From assembly GCF_000384155.1 (NCBI RefSeq), contig NZ_KB913031.1:1550001-1614000 (forward strand): a stretch of 64,000 nt of DNA, in the 5' to 3' direction. Positions 8,951 through 18,747 of the stretch are shown here, one piece after another (positions within the stretch are counted from its first letter, which is position 1; every line of letters starts with the position of its first letter). The DNA is from Methylophilus sp. 42. GTDB lineage: Bacteria > Pseudomonadota > Gammaproteobacteria > Burkholderiales > Methylophilaceae. Position numbers and translations under genes: made by a program. The notes beneath the pieces were generated by a model, which was not told where the DNA came from, did no database searches, and worked only from the letters and a program-made list of their open reading frames with translations.

Positions 8951-9802
8951 ATGCACTCGATAAAATTGCCGGCAGAGGCGTTGCCATCCCAACCTTGGGT
9001 TCAGCGTCTCTTGCCTAAACGATTGTGGTGTCAGGCATTGCTGATCCAGTGTGTGAGTATGCTGTTGATGACGGGTCTCGCGCCTAGCGTGATCAACAGT
9101 GTATTTGCGTTTGAATTGCGTAGTCTGGGTATTCAGCTGGATTCCATCTGGTTCTGGTTATTGCCCCATCTGTGCGTCGTCAGCGTATTGGCGAGAGCCG
9201 CGCGCATGCCGGTCTGGTGGCGCTGGATACATGTGGCTTTCCCGGTGGCCGTTGTTTTCATGCAGCAAGTTGCGTTACCTGCCAGTGTTTATTTTGCCGG
9301 GTTTGTGATTACATTGGCGCTTTACTGGTCTGTGTACAATACGCGCGTCCCGTTTTACCCCTCTTTTCCTGCGACCTGGCGTGCCTTGCAACGCATTCTC
9401 GAGCAACATGCCGGTGACCAATCCTTGAAAGTGCTCGATATCGGTAGCGGTATCGGTGATATTGCGATGTTTTTAGCCAAACAGCGCATACACGATGAAG
9501 TGTCTGGTATTGAGATTGCCCCGTTACCCTGGGCCGTGAGCGCCGTGCGCGCCTTGTTTTCCGGCACCAGCGTCAAATTTACCCTCGGTGATTACCGCGC
9601 CATTGATTTTGCCAGTTTAGATGTGATATTTGCCTATCTGTCTCCAGCTGTGATGCAAGACGTCTGGCAAAAAGTGCAACAGGAAATGCGACCAGGCTGC
9701 CTGTTTGTCACCTCGGAGTTTCCGGTGCCTGACATTCAAGCCGAGCATATTGTGTTCCCCAGTGCCAATTCGCCAGCCTTGTACGTTTACCTCAAAAAAT
9801 AG
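8951..9802 (+). CDS. Membrane-associated SAM-dependent class I methyltransferase
   Basis: The first about 125 residues hold several hydrophobic segments, four likely membrane helices. A soluble Rossmann methyltransferase domain begins near residue 145, with motif I LKVLDIGSGIGD and an acidic motif II (VSGIEIAP). The substrate is unknown. The gene follows flhC by 49 bases in the same direction, with an AAGGA ribosome site, and a hairpin (9831-9847) separates it from motA, so it may be co-transcribed with flhDC. The same arrangement of a membrane-tethered methyltransferase near motility genes is not something I can name as a known system. The fold is clear; the role is not. Confidence 0.75.
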   Translation: MHSIKLPAEALPSQPWVQRLLPKRLWCQALLIQCVSMLLMTGLAPSVINSVFAFELRSLGIQLDSIWFWLLPHLCVVSVLARAARMPVWWRWIHVAFPVAVVFMQQVALPASVYFAGFVITLALYWSVYNTRVPFYPSFPATWRALQRILEQHAGDQSLKVLDIGSGIGDIAMFLAKQRIHDEVSGIEIAPLPWAVSAVRALFSGTSVKFTLGDYRAIDFASLDVIFAYLSPAVMQDVWQKVQQEMRPGCLFVTSEFPVPDIQAEHIVFPSANSPALYVYLKK

Positions 9803-9830
9803 TGTTATCACGCTGTCACCTCGCCTCGAC

Positions 9831-9851
9831 GGCCATCGCTGATGGCCTTAT
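9831..9851 (+). terminator. Possible terminator after the methyltransferase gene
   Basis: A perfect 7-base stem, GGCCATC / GATGGCC with loop GCT, is followed by TTATT. The U-run is short, so termination strength is doubtful; it marks the boundary between the flhDC unit and motAB. Confidence 0.45.
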
Positions 9852-9995
9852 TCGCTATTAACCCCATTGAAACGACAGACGCTTCCATTGTCACCAGTGT
9901 GATTTAACTGGCTAAATGCCTTTTATTTAAAAAAATGAATCGGGGCGTGCATTGTTATGCTTTCCACAGTTAACTGCTAAAAGTGGAGTCAAAGC

Positions 9996-10856
9996 ATGTT
10001 TGTGATCATTGGGTATGTAGTCGTTTGTGGCATGGTCTTTGGGGGCTATGCACTCGCTGGCGGCCATTTGGGCGCCTTATGGCAGCCACTGGAAGTCATG
10101 ATGATTTTTGGCGGCGCATTTGGGGCCTTTATTGTGGGTAATGATACCAAGGCCATTAAAGCTACTATGAAAGCTGTGCCCACCTTGTTTAAGGGGTCTA
10201 AGTACAACAAGCAGTTGTATATGGACTTGCTGGCCTTGTTGTTTGAAATTCTCACCAAAATCCGCAAAGACGGCCTGATGTCGATTGAAAAAGACATTGA
10301 AGACCCTGAGTCCAGTGCCTTATTCACTAAGTATCCCTCCATTGTGCACGACCATCACTTGGTCGAATTTATCTGCGATTACTTGCGCCTGATGGTGTCC
10401 GGCAATATGGATGCCTTCCAGGTCGAGAACCTGATGGATAACGAGCTGGAAACCCACCATATGGAAGGCCACGTGCCTGCACATTGTATTGCCAAACTGG
10501 GCGACGGCTTGCCGGCGTTTGGTATTGTGGCGGCGGTGATGGGCGTGGTGCACACCATGGAAAACGTGGCTTTGCCACCGGCTGAGCTGGGGATCCTGAT
10601 TGCTCACGCGCTGGTGGGGACTTTTCTCGGTATTTTGCTGGCGTATGGCTTTGTTGGCCCGCTCTCAGGTTTGCTGGAGCAAAAGCTGGAAGAATCCAGC
10701 AAGAGCTTTCAAACCGTCAAAGTGGTGTTGCTGGCCAGCCTGAATGGTTATGCACCTCCGATTGCGGTTGAGTTCGGCCGTAAAGTCCTGTATTCGACCG
10801 AGCGTCCTGGCTTTACCGAGCTGGAAGAGCACGTCAAACAGGCCAAATCCAAATAA
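9996..10856 (+). CDS. motA: Flagellar motor stator protein MotA
   Basis: MotA forms the proton channel of the flagellar stator with MotB and contacts FliG. The 286-residue protein has the full-length MotA pattern: paired N-terminal helices (IIGYVVVCGMVFGGYALAGG), a cytoplasmic loop of about 130 residues with the charged FliG-contact segment, and helices 3 and 4 (GIVAAVMGVVHTMENV and LGILIAHALVGTFLGILLAYGFVGPL). A GGAG ribosome site is 8 bases upstream. motB starts 30 bases later. Together with motC/motD this genome has two stator systems. Confidence 0.96.
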   Translation: MFVIIGYVVVCGMVFGGYALAGGHLGALWQPLEVMMIFGGAFGAFIVGNDTKAIKATMKAVPTLFKGSKYNKQLYMDLLALLFEILTKIRKDGLMSIEKDIEDPESSALFTKYPSIVHDHHLVEFICDYLRLMVSGNMDAFQVENLMDNELETHHMEGHVPAHCIAKLGDGLPAFGIVAAVMGVVHTMENVALPPAELGILIAHALVGTFLGILLAYGFVGPLSGLLEQKLEESSKSFQTVKVVLLASLNGYAPPIAVEFGRKVLYSTERPGFTELEEHVKQAKSK

Positions 10857-10886
10857 GTGCAAGATTAAGACCGCCGGGAGAGCGTC

Positions 10887-11831
10887 ATGGCAGAAGAACA
10901 TATTGCCCCGATTATTGTTAAAAAGATCAAAAAGGGTGGCGGTGGCCATCACGGTGGTGCCTGGAAAATTGCCTATGCTGACTTTGTGACAGCGATGATG
11001 GCGTTTTTCCTGTTGATGTGGTTGCTGGGTTCAACCTCCAAAGCGCAAAAAGAAGGCATTGCCGAGTATTTTCAAACGCCTTTGCATATGGTGTTGATGG
11101 GGCCTTCACTCGGCCAGAGTGATTCGGCCTTGAAAAATACCGGTGGTAAAGATGTCACCAAGAAACAGGGTCAGGTCAAGCCGGTAGAAGGCGATCCAGG
11201 CAAGCTGAAGACGGTCAAACTGGAAGATGTTAAAGAAGTCTTGAAACAGGCCGAAAAAGTCAAACTGGAGGCATTAAAAGCCAAGATTGAGCAGGCCATC
11301 GAAGACAACCCGACGCTGCAACAATTTAAGTCTCAGCTGAAGCTGGATATTACCAGTGAAGGCCTGAGGGTACAGATTATTGATGAACAGAACCGGCCCA
11401 TGTTTGAAAATGCCAAAGCCGAGTTACAGCCTTATGCCAAAACGATTTTGCGTGAGATTGGCAAAACGCTGAATGGCGTGGATAACAAAATCAGTTTATC
11501 CGGGCATACCGATGCAGCGGGTTACGCCAATGGTGATCATGGTTACAGTAACTGGGAGTTGTCTGCTGACCGCGCCAATGCCTCACGGCGTGAGCTAATT
11601 GCGGGGGGTATGGATGAAACGAAGCTGATGCGTGTGGTTGGCCTGGGCTCTGCCATCATGATGGATAAAGAGAATCCGTTTAATCCGATTAACCGCCGCA
11701 TCAGTTTAATTGTGATGAACAAGGAAACCGAAGAGGATTTACTCAAGGATAACGAACAGATTTCTGTCAGTGAGCATGATAAAACGCAAGTAGAAGCATT
11801 GCAGAACAAAGCGGAAAAGCCTGCGCCCTGA
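10887..11831 (+). CDS. motB: Flagellar motor stator protein MotB
   Basis: MotB anchors MotA to the cell wall. The basic N-terminus (IIVKKIKKGGGGHHGGAWK) leads into the single membrane helix IAYADFVTAMMAFFLLMWLL with the essential channel aspartate (YADF). A linker of about 130 residues is followed by the OmpA/MotB domain (SGHTDAAGY, ELSADRANASRRELI, NRRISLIV). The length of 314 residues is normal. It directly follows motA. The downstream gap of 118 bases before the CheZ-like gene has no clear terminator, so the chemotaxis genes could be read through from here. Confidence 0.96.
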   Translation: MAEEHIAPIIVKKIKKGGGGHHGGAWKIAYADFVTAMMAFFLLMWLLGSTSKAQKEGIAEYFQTPLHMVLMGPSLGQSDSALKNTGGKDVTKKQGQVKPVEGDPGKLKTVKLEDVKEVLKQAEKVKLEALKAKIEQAIEDNPTLQQFKSQLKLDITSEGLRVQIIDEQNRPMFENAKAELQPYAKTILREIGKTLNGVDNKISLSGHTDAAGYANGDHGYSNWELSADRANASRRELIAGGMDETKLMRVVGLGSAIMMDKENPFNPINRRISLIVMNKETEEDLLKDNEQISVSEHDKTQVEALQNKAEKPAP

Positions 11832-11949
11832 AGAAGGACAGGGAAAATGGGTGAAGAGGTTGGCGGTTAAAGCGTACAAGAAATAAGTCATTTTTACATT
11901 GTTTATTTCTTGATTGAAAAACAGGGAAATCAGGCAAGATAGGACCACT

Positions 11950-12492
11950 ATGAAAACATTGCCCATAGAAGAGTTAAGAGAATTACTGGCCGCGGTCTCG
12001 CGTCACGGTGACTGGCATCTGCTCGAAATCGAAACCGATTTGCAGCAAACCGCCTTTTTACTGAATGAAGCGATTGAAAAGCTGAGTGCCAGTTTTATGA
12101 CAGTATATGCCCAGTTAATGGAGCAGCAGGCAGCGGTGCAGTTGCTGGTTGAGGCCGGTAAGTTACAGCCTGAAGAAATGCAGCAATTACAGGTGTTTCA
12201 GGACAATATTGGCCAGGAAGTGAACAAAGTAGTGACTGGCATGCAGTTTCAGGACATGACCAACCAGTTGTTGCAGCGCACCATCAACCGCGTGCATGGC
12301 TTAAAAGATTTGTTACATGAGCTGTCCAGTCATCAGTTTCCGATGGCTGCGGATGACGAGCATGAAGAAATCAGGCGCTTCATCATGCAGCTTAACCAGA
12401 ATTTTGATCAGGGTAGCCAGCATCTGACCGGCAATTTACGCAAGTCGGTCAATCAGCAAGACTTGGCTTCCGGTGACATAGACTTATTTTAA
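11950..12492 (+). CDS. CheZ-like chemotaxis phosphatase with GDIDLF tail
   Basis: I infer a CheY-P phosphatase. The central helix reads GMQFQDMTNQLLQRTINRV, which matches the CheZ active helix (FQDLTGQ): the aspartate and the glutamine four residues on are both present. The rest of the 180-residue protein is helical and acidic, as in CheZ. The C-terminus GDIDLF resembles the acidic-hydrophobic tail by which CheZ binds CheY, and the same GDIDLF ends CheD at 33982. I chose the ATG at 11950 because AGGA lies just upstream; a TTG 36 bases earlier is the alternative. cheY1 follows 43 bases later. A canonical CheZ is encoded separately at 35591. Confidence 0.7.
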   Translation: MKTLPIEELRELLAAVSRHGDWHLLEIETDLQQTAFLLNEAIEKLSASFMTVYAQLMEQQAAVQLLVEAGKLQPEEMQQLQVFQDNIGQEVNKVVTGMQFQDMTNQLLQRTINRVHGLKDLLHELSSHQFPMAADDEHEEIRRFIMQLNQNFDQGSQHLTGNLRKSVNQQDLASGDIDLF

Positions 12493-12535
12493 TACAGCGG
12501 CGTTTAACGAAATTAGTGAAAAAGGCGAATCAAAC

Positions 12536-12904
12536 ATGGCGAAAACAATTTTAACAGTAGACGACTCCGGATCATTGCGTCAGATGGTGGCTTTTAGTCT
12601 GAAAGCTGCTGGCTATGATGTCGTGCAGGCTGTAGATGGTCAAGACGGCCTCAATAAAGCCAAAGAGAAAACGGTGGATCTGGTACTGACTGATCAAAAC
12701 ATGCCAGTGATGGATGGCCTGACACTGATTACCAATTTGCGTACGCTTGCCTCTTATCAAAGAGTGCCCATTCTGATGTTGACGACAGAGTCTTCTGACG
12801 AAATGAAAGCAAAAGGTAAAGCTGCAGGTGCCAATGGCTGGTTGGTGAAGCCTTTTGATCCAAAGCGCCTGATTGAAGTTGTCCAAAAAGTAATCGGTGC
12901 CTAA
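12536..12904 (+). CDS. cheY1: Chemotaxis response regulator CheY (copy 1)
   Basis: This is a single receiver domain of 122 residues. It has the acidic pair in LTVDDSGSLRQMV, the phosphoacceptor aspartate in VLTDQNMPVMDG, the threonine switch residue in ILMLTTES and the conserved lysine in WLVKPFD. Phosphorylated CheY binds FliM at the flagellar switch, or can act as a phosphate sink. It sits between the CheZ-like gene and cheA. It is distinct from the CheY at 35190, which is closer to the classical CheY that precedes cheZ, so the two copies probably have different jobs. Confidence 0.93.
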   Translation: MAKTILTVDDSGSLRQMVAFSLKAAGYDVVQAVDGQDGLNKAKEKTVDLVLTDQNMPVMDGLTLITNLRTLASYQRVPILMLTTESSDEMKAKGKAAGANGWLVKPFDPKRLIEVVQKVIGA

Positions 12905-12934
12905 GCGCCGCTGGTAAAGGAACTGGAGTAAACA

Positions 12935-15331
12935 ATGACAGTGGATATGAGCCAGTTTTACGAGGTGTTCTTTGACGAAGCCGAGGAGTTGTTGGCTGAA
13001 GCAGAGCACCTGTTGCTTGGTATCGATGTGGAATCGCCAGATGTTGAGCAATTAAACGCTATTTTCAGGGCGGCACACTCTATTAAAGGCGGTGCTGCGA
13101 CCTTTGGTTTTATGGACATGACAGAAATTACGCATGTGCTGGAAAACCTGCTCGATAAAATTCGCAAAAACGAGATGGCGTTGACCACCGAACACGTCGA
13201 TGCGTTTTTGGCTGCGAAGGATGTGATCAAGATGCAAGTCGATGGTCATCGTCATGGTTCAGATGTGAATGCTGAGCAAGTGAGCGATGTGGCCATGATG
13301 CTGAAATCACTTTCAGAAGGTAAAGCCGCCGTCGCGGCTGAGCCTGTGGTGGCCGCTGCCAGTGCTGAGGCTGCACCTGCTGCAACGCCAGCCGCTACGG
13401 CTGCCGCCGAAACGGCGAAAACTGCATTGACGATTACTGCTGAAGAAAAAGCCAAGGGTATGACCCTGTATGACGTTGGTTTGCCAACCGTCACTGAAAA
13501 AGACCTGGCTAACCTGAAAGATGAGCTGGCTTTGTTGGGTGACGTCGAGGTTTATCAACGCAGCGAGAATGTACATGCTGTGCTGATTAAAACGGACTCC
13601 AGTGCCGATGACATTGTGTCTATCTGTTCGTTTATTGTTGACGCCGATGCCCTGGTGATCCAGGTAGCGGGCGATGCTGCCAGTGAACCAGCCGCTACGC
13701 CAGCCGAAGCTGCAACAGCGGCTGCGCCAGTTGAGGCAGCCCCTGCGGCAGAGGCTGGTTATGGTTTCTTTGATAATGATCCGATTATCAAAACTGAAAC
13801 AAAAGCTGACGATGGCAGGGTGCAAGTCGCTGAAGAAATGGGCTATGGCCTGTTCGCCAGCAATGGCGAAGAGCAGCAGGAAGAGGGCTACGGTTTCTTT
13901 GCACCGTTTAAACCACATCCGGATGCGCCTAAAGCACAAATGATCGGTGATGATAATGCAGCCGCTGCAATGGCAAAAGCCAAGGCAGAGGCTGCTGCAA
14001 CCGCTGTTGCCACGCCTGCCGAGGCCGCACCGAAAGAAGAGCGTCGTCAACAGGGGCGTCGTGAGACTGATAAACCTGCTGCCGCACAAAGCGCAGAAAG
14101 CACTTCGATTCGTGTTGGCATCGAGAAGGTTGACCAGTTGATTAACCTGGTTGGCGAGCTGGTCATTACACAAGCCATGATTGAGCAGCGTGTGAATGCC
14201 CTCGACCCAGTGGATAACGAAGCCTTAATTAATAGCGTTGGTCAGTTGACCCGTAACACCCGCGACCTGCAAGAGTCTGTGATGTCGATTCGTATGATGC
14301 CGATGGACTTTGTGTTCTCGCGCTTCCCACGTATGGTACGTGACCTGGCTGGCAAGTTGGGCAAAAAAGTGGAATTTGTCACCAGTGGTGCCACCACTGA
14401 GCTTGATAAGAGTTTGATTGAGCGTATTGTCGATCCATTGACCCATTTGGTACGTAATAGTGTGGACCACGGCATTGAAAAGCCTGAAGTCCGCCGTGAA
14501 ATGGGCAAGCCTGAAAGCGGTACTTTAACCTTGTCTGCTGCGCATAAAGGCGGCAGCATCGTGATTGAAGTGACTGATGATGGCGGTGGCTTGAACCGTG
14601 ACAGAATTCTGGCCAAAGCGGCCTCAAATGGTTTGCCAGTGAATGAAAGCATGACCGATAACGAAGTGTTTAGCCTGATCTTTGCACCAGGCTTCTCTAC
14701 GGCTGAAGTGGTCACTGATGTGTCTGGCCGTGGTGTGGGCATGGACGTGGTGAAACGGAATATTACCTCCATGGGCGGTCATATCGAGATTCGCTCTGCA
14801 TTAGGCTATGGCACAACGATTTCTATTTCACTGCCACTCACCCTGGCGATTTTGGACGGCATGTCTGTGTCGTTGGGCAAGAGCGTTTATGTGGTGCCAT
14901 TGAACCTGATTGTAGAAACACTGCAACCACGTGCCGAAGACCTGAAAACAGTGACCGGCGAAGGATTGATGGTGCATGTGCGTGGCGAATATTTACCGAT
15001 AATCGCCTTGCATGCCTTGTTTAACCATCCGACCCAGATCACCACCCCGACTGACGGTGTGCTATTGATCCTGGAAGCTGATGGTAAGAAATCCGCTTTG
15101 TTTGTCGACCGTTTGGTCGGCCAGCAGCAAGTGGTAATCAAGAGCCTGGAAACTAACTTCAAGCGCATTCCTGGTGTCTCTGGCGCCACCATTATGGGCG
15201 ACGGGTCGGTGGCATTGATTCTGGATGTGCCAGCCATTATCCAAATGGGGCAAACCACAAACTACGTGACTGGTGGCATGGCGTTTTCCAACCAGAATTA
15301 TTTAACTTCACAAAATACCATCAATGCATAA
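12935..15331 (+). CDS. cheA: Chemotaxis histidine kinase CheA
   Basis: CheA phosphorylates CheY and CheB in response to receptors. Its 798 residues show the Hpt domain with the phosphorylated histidine at about residue 48 (AAHSIKGGAATFGF), an alanine-rich linker, and a P2-like domain around 165-250. A second linker carries three repeated aromatic motifs (GYGFF, GYGLF, GYGFF). Then come the dimerisation helices (KVDQLINLVGELVITQ), the ATPase domain (N box HLVRNSVDHGIE, G1 DDGGGL, G2 GRGVGMDVV), and the C-terminal CheW-like domain. The repeated aromatic motifs are an extra feature compared with Escherichia CheA. cheW follows 12 bases later. Confidence 0.97.
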   Translation: MTVDMSQFYEVFFDEAEELLAEAEHLLLGIDVESPDVEQLNAIFRAAHSIKGGAATFGFMDMTEITHVLENLLDKIRKNEMALTTEHVDAFLAAKDVIKMQVDGHRHGSDVNAEQVSDVAMMLKSLSEGKAAVAAEPVVAAASAEAAPAATPAATAAAETAKTALTITAEEKAKGMTLYDVGLPTVTEKDLANLKDELALLGDVEVYQRSENVHAVLIKTDSSADDIVSICSFIVDADALVIQVAGDAASEPAATPAEAATAAAPVEAAPAAEAGYGFFDNDPIIKTETKADDGRVQVAEEMGYGLFASNGEEQQEEGYGFFAPFKPHPDAPKAQMIGDDNAAAAMAKAKAEAAATAVATPAEAAPKEERRQQGRRETDKPAAAQSAESTSIRVGIEKVDQLINLVGELVITQAMIEQRVNALDPVDNEALINSVGQLTRNTRDLQESVMSIRMMPMDFVFSRFPRMVRDLAGKLGKKVEFVTSGATTELDKSLIERIVDPLTHLVRNSVDHGIEKPEVRREMGKPESGTLTLSAAHKGGSIVIEVTDDGGGLNRDRILAKAASNGLPVNESMTDNEVFSLIFAPGFSTAEVVTDVSGRGVGMDVVKRNITSMGGHIEIRSALGYGTTISISLPLTLAILDGMSVSLGKSVYVVPLNLIVETLQPRAEDLKTVTGEGLMVHVRGEYLPIIALHALFNHPTQITTPTDGVLLILEADGKKSALFVDRLVGQQQVVIKSLETNFKRIPGVSGATIMGDGSVALILDVPAIIQMGQTTNYVTGGMAFSNQNYLTSQNTINA

Positions 15332-15343
15332 GGAGCATATGCA

Positions 15344-15859
15344 ATGAGTACAAGCACAGAAATGAGCAATTCCTTAAGCGGCAACGCAGGCAATGGCTTG
15401 AAAACAGCGGCGGGTGAATACCTGACCTTTGTCTTGGGCAGCGAGCAATACGGCATCGAGATTCTTAAGGTGCAGGAAATTCGCGGCTATGACGCGGTGA
15501 CCCAAATTGCCAACATGCCATCCTTTATTAAAGGGGTGATTAACCTGCGTGGCAAGATCGTGCCTATCGTCGATTTGCGCATCAAGTTCAACCTGGGCAA
15601 GGTCGAATATAACGAATTCACCGTGGTGATTATTCTCAACCTCAACGGACGTATTGTCGGCATTGTGGTCGATGGCGTGTCTGATGTGCGTGAACTGCGT
15701 GAAGAGCACCTGCGTGAAGTGCCATCATTGGTGACCCGCATTGACACCAAATATATCGTCGGCCTGGCGACCATTGAGCAAGAAATGCTGATCCTGGTGG
15801 ACATCGATAAACTGATGACCAGCGATGAGATGCAATTGATGGAAGCGGCTGTACATTAA
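15344..15859 (+). CDS. cheW: Chemotaxis coupling protein CheW
   Basis: CheW links CheA to chemoreceptors. The 171 residues contain the complete double-barrel fold: [21 protein letters not shown] at the start of barrel 1, the receptor-contact region [23 protein letters not shown], and [11 protein letters not shown] in barrel 2. An AAGGAG ribosome site lies upstream and cheA ends 12 bases before. The first about 20 residues are a flexible serine/asparagine-rich leader not seen in all CheW proteins. Confidence 0.97.
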   Translation: MSTSTEMSNSLSGNAGNGLKTAAGEYLTFVLGSEQYGIEILKVQEIRGYDAVTQIANMPSFIKGVINLRGKIVPIVDLRIKFNLGKVEYNEFTVVIILNLNGRIVGIVVDGVSDVRELREEHLREVPSLVTRIDTKYIVGLATIEQEMLILVDIDKLMTSDEMQLMEAAVH

Positions 15860-15939
15860 CTAACATTATAAAAACGTGCACAACAGCAAAAACATAAGCG
15901 CGGTTACTCTAAACAGAGATATTTTCCAAGGATAAAATT

Positions 15940-18558
15940 ATGTTTTCTACCATCGTGAATAAGCTGGCGGCAGGGACTCGGGATTATCGTAATACTTTGG
16001 ATCAGGTGGCTGAATTCAGCGCGCTGAAGTCTGAAATCAATAAAGCAAGAGCGATTGTTGAGCTGAATGCCAAGGGGGATATCAGCCAGGTCAATGACAA
16101 TTTGTGCCAATCGCTAGGCTACAGCGCAAAAGAGCTGGTCGGCCAGCATCACCGTGCTTTACTGACGCGTGAAGACGCTGGCAAGCCAGACTACGAACAG
16201 TTCTGGAATGCTTTGCAGGGCGGTAAGTCTCAAGGTGGTAGCTTCAAACTGAATAACAAAGAGGGCCATGAGGTTTGGTTCCAGGGCTATTACGCGCCTG
16301 TGATGCAAGGCTCACAACTACGTAAAGTGGTGGCTTATCTGACCGATGTGACTGCGGATAAAAAGCGCAGCCTGGCGCTGCAAGAAGAAGAAAACGCCCT
16401 GAATCAGTCTTTTGGGGTGATGGAGTGTGACCTGAAAGGCAATATTCTTGAATGCAACGAGGTCTTCCTGAAGCCGCTGGGTTATCAACACAGTGAAGTG
16501 ATTGGTAAGCATGTTTCGATACTGTTGAAAGCAAATACAGCCCAAAGTGCTGAATATAAGCAACTTTGGGAGAAGTTGAATAGAGGCGAAAATGCCAAGC
16601 TGGAAATCTGTCGCGTCGCCAAAAATGGCAACGAATACTGGTTTAGCACCAGCTATGTGCCGATTGTCGGGTTAGATGGCACTGTCCTCAAAGTCAAAGT
16701 CTACTCTTATTGCATTACCCAGGAAAAACAGCGTCAACTGGACTTTGAAGGCCAGATCTTTGCTGTGAATCACTCACAAGGGGTGATTCAGTTCGACATG
16801 AGTGGCAATATTTTAACCGCCAATGATAACGTGCTGAGCCTGACAGGCTATCAACTGGATGAAATTGTTGGCAAGCACCACAGTATGTTTGTCAGCGAGC
16901 GCTATAAAGCCAGCCAGGAATACAAAGATTTCTGGGCCAAGCTCAATCGTGGCGAGGCCGATGTGGGGGTGTATCACCGCTATGGCAAACAAGGCCAGGA
17001 CATTTATTTACAGGCGTCTTACAACCCGATTATCGGGCTGGATGGCAAGCCGGTAAAAGTGGTTAAATATGCCACCGATATTACCAAAGCGGTATTGGCT
17101 GACCAGGCGCAGAAGGTAAAAACCCGTGAAGCGACCATGATCAAAAATGCTTTGGAGGCTTCATCGAATAGTTTGATGATGGCTGACAAAGACGGCGTTA
17201 TTACCTATATGAACCCGGCTGCGCTGGAGTTGATGCGCGAATCCAGCAAAACATTCAAACAGTTATTTCCGCACTTCGATGCAGAGAAACTGATTGGTCA
17301 AAGCTATGATGTATTCCATAAAAATCCGGCGCATCAGCGTAACCTGCTAGGTGGACTGACTGGCAAGCATCAAACCGAAATTGGTGTCGGCGATATGTTC
17401 TTCCGCCTGACAGCGAACCCGATTTTCGATAATGATGGCGAACGTCTGGGCACTGTGATTGAGTGGGTAGACCAAACGCAAGACAAGCGTGTGGAAAACC
17501 AGATCAAAGAGGCCCTGAAATTAGCCGTTGACGGTGACGTGACCTATCGACTGGACAGCTCGATTGCCAAAGGCGCTGCAGTTGAGACCATGAACTCCAT
17601 CAACCAGTTGCTGGATATCATGAACGATATTCTGGTGAACGTGCGAGAAGCAGGCGAAACCATTAATACAGCCGCACATGAAATCTCCAGCGGCAACAAC
17701 GATTTGTCCAGCCGTACCGAGCAACAGGCGTCTAACCTGGAAGAAACTGCCTCCAGCATGGAGCAACTGGCTTCTACCGTGAAACAAAACGCCGAAAACG
17801 CACGCCAGGCCAATCAAATGGCTGAAGCCGCGTCACAAGTGGCGATTCGTGGTGGTGAAGTCGTTGGTAACGTGGTGACCACCATGAGTGCAATCAATGA
17901 AAGCGCCCGTAAGATTGAAGATATTATTTCTGTCATTGATGGCATTGCTTTCCAAACCAATATTCTGGCACTAAACGCGGCGGTAGAAGCTGCGCGTGCA
18001 GGTGAGCAGGGTAGAGGCTTTGCGGTGGTGGCAGGTGAAGTGCGCAATCTGGCACAACGTTCAGCTAGTGCCGCGAAAGAAATTAAAGAGCTGATCACTG
18101 ATTCTGTGAATAAAACCGCTGACGGGACTAAACTGGTGGAAACTGCTGGTGAAACCATGCATGAAGTGGTGACCTCGGTGCAGCGTGTGACCGATATCAT
18201 GAGCGAAATTACAGCGGCCTCTGCTGAACAGAGCTCAGGCATTAACCAGGTCAATGATGCCGTTAACCATATGGATGAAGTGACCCAGCAAAACGCCGCC
18301 CTGGTGGAAGAAGCTGCGGCCGCTGCTGAGTCATTGGTTGAGCAGGCTTCTAACCTGATGGATACCGTGAACAGATTCAAAGTGCGTGGCGGTGCAACAC
18401 AAGCCACCCGCTCTGCAGCGCCACGTGTTGCAGTTGCCAGCCGTCCCGCTGTGTCCGCGCCAGTGAGCAAGCCTAAACCGGCTGCACATACGAATAGTTA
18501 TCAACCAGGCAAATCGACTAAAACCGGTACGGATGATACTGAGTGGGAAGAGTTTTAA
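15940..18558 (+). CDS. Soluble PAS-domain chemoreceptor (Aer-like, four PAS)
   Basis: The 872-residue receptor lacks clear membrane helices. It has about four tandem PAS domains in the first 510 residues (for example [22 protein letters not shown] and [22 protein letters not shown]), the last starting near [18 protein letters not shown]-like linker and the complete MCP signalling domain follow, with the invariant tip [20 protein letters not shown] and [18 protein letters not shown]. Many PAS-MCPs bind FAD or haem and sense redox or oxygen; the cofactor here is unknown. The C-terminus TEWEEF matches the xWxxF CheR-docking pentapeptide. It follows cheW by 80 bases with an AAGGA ribosome site, suggesting co-transcription. 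Confidence 0.93.
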   Translation: MFSTIVNKLAAGTRDYRNTLDQVAEFSALKSEINKARAIVELNAKGDISQVNDNLCQSLGYSAKELVGQHHRALLTREDAGKPDYEQFWNALQGGKSQGGSFKLNNKEGHEVWFQGYYAPVMQGSQLRKVVAYLTDVTADKKRSLALQEEENALNQSFGVMECDLKGNILECNEVFLKPLGYQHSEVIGKHVSILLKANTAQSAEYKQLWEKLNRGENAKLEICRVAKNGNEYWFSTSYVPIVGLDGTVLKVKVYSYCITQEKQRQLDFEGQIFAVNHSQGVIQFDMSGNILTANDNVLSLTGYQLDEIVGKHHSMFVSERYKASQEYKDFWAKLNRGEADVGVYHRYGKQGQDIYLQASYNPIIGLDGKPVKVVKYATDITKAVLADQAQKVKTREATMIKNALEASSNSLMMADKDGVITYMNPAALELMRESSKTFKQLFPHFDAEKLIGQSYDVFHKNPAHQRNLLGGLTGKHQTEIGVGDMFFRLTANPIFDNDGERLGTVIEWVDQTQDKRVENQIKEALKLAVDGDVTYRLDSSIAKGAAVETMNSINQLLDIMNDILVNVREAGETINTAAHEISSGNNDLSSRTEQQASNLEETASSMEQLASTVKQNAENARQANQMAEAASQVAIRGGEVVGNVVTTMSAINESARKIEDIISVIDGIAFQTNILALNAAVEAARAGEQGRGFAVVAGEVRNLAQRSASAAKEIKELITDSVNKTADGTKLVETAGETMHEVVTSVQRVTDIMSEITAASAEQSSGINQVNDAVNHMDEVTQQNAALVEEAAAAAESLVEQASNLMDTVNRFKVRGGATQATRSAAPRVAVASRPAVSAPVSKPKPAAHTNSYQPGKSTKTGTDDTEWEEF

Positions 18559-18607
18559 CGCAATGATTTAACAATGAGTCTGCTTGTTTCTGTGAGAGGA
18601 AAAGCCC

Positions 18608-18694
18608 ATGACAAATGTCTTTCTGAAAGTGGTGAGTGCCCTGGTTGAAGGTTTTTTGTTGTGGGCATCGGCGGTGATTGGTTATCCCTTATAA
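18608..18694 (+). CDS. Small hydrophobic peptide (28 residues)
   Basis: An ATG preceded by GAGAGGA opens a 28-codon frame that begins MTNVFLKVVSALVEG and continues with a hydrophobic stretch (FLLWASAVIGYPL). It would be a single membrane-spanning peptide. It lies between the PAS receptor and a strong terminator, so it would be the last gene of that transcript. The good ribosome site and the position favour a real gene, but no family is recognised and chance cannot be excluded. Confidence 0.4.
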   Translation: MTNVFLKVVSALVEGFLLWASAVIGYPL

Positions 18695-18721
18695 ATAATC
18701 ATACTGTATGAAATAAATTTT

Positions 18722-18747
18722 AAAAACCGACGAAAGTCGGTTTTTTT
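18722..18747 (+). terminator. Rho-independent terminator of the cheA-cheW-receptor unit
   Basis: A stem AAAAACCGAC / GTCGGTTTTT with a GAAA tetraloop is followed by a run of T. It closes the transcript containing the PAS receptor and the 28-residue peptide. Confidence 0.9.

Noticed and set aside
13313..14173. 286-codon minus-strand frame opposite cheA
   Set aside because: It lies opposite the alanine-rich cheA linker, has no ribosome site, and its composition reflects the reversed codons.
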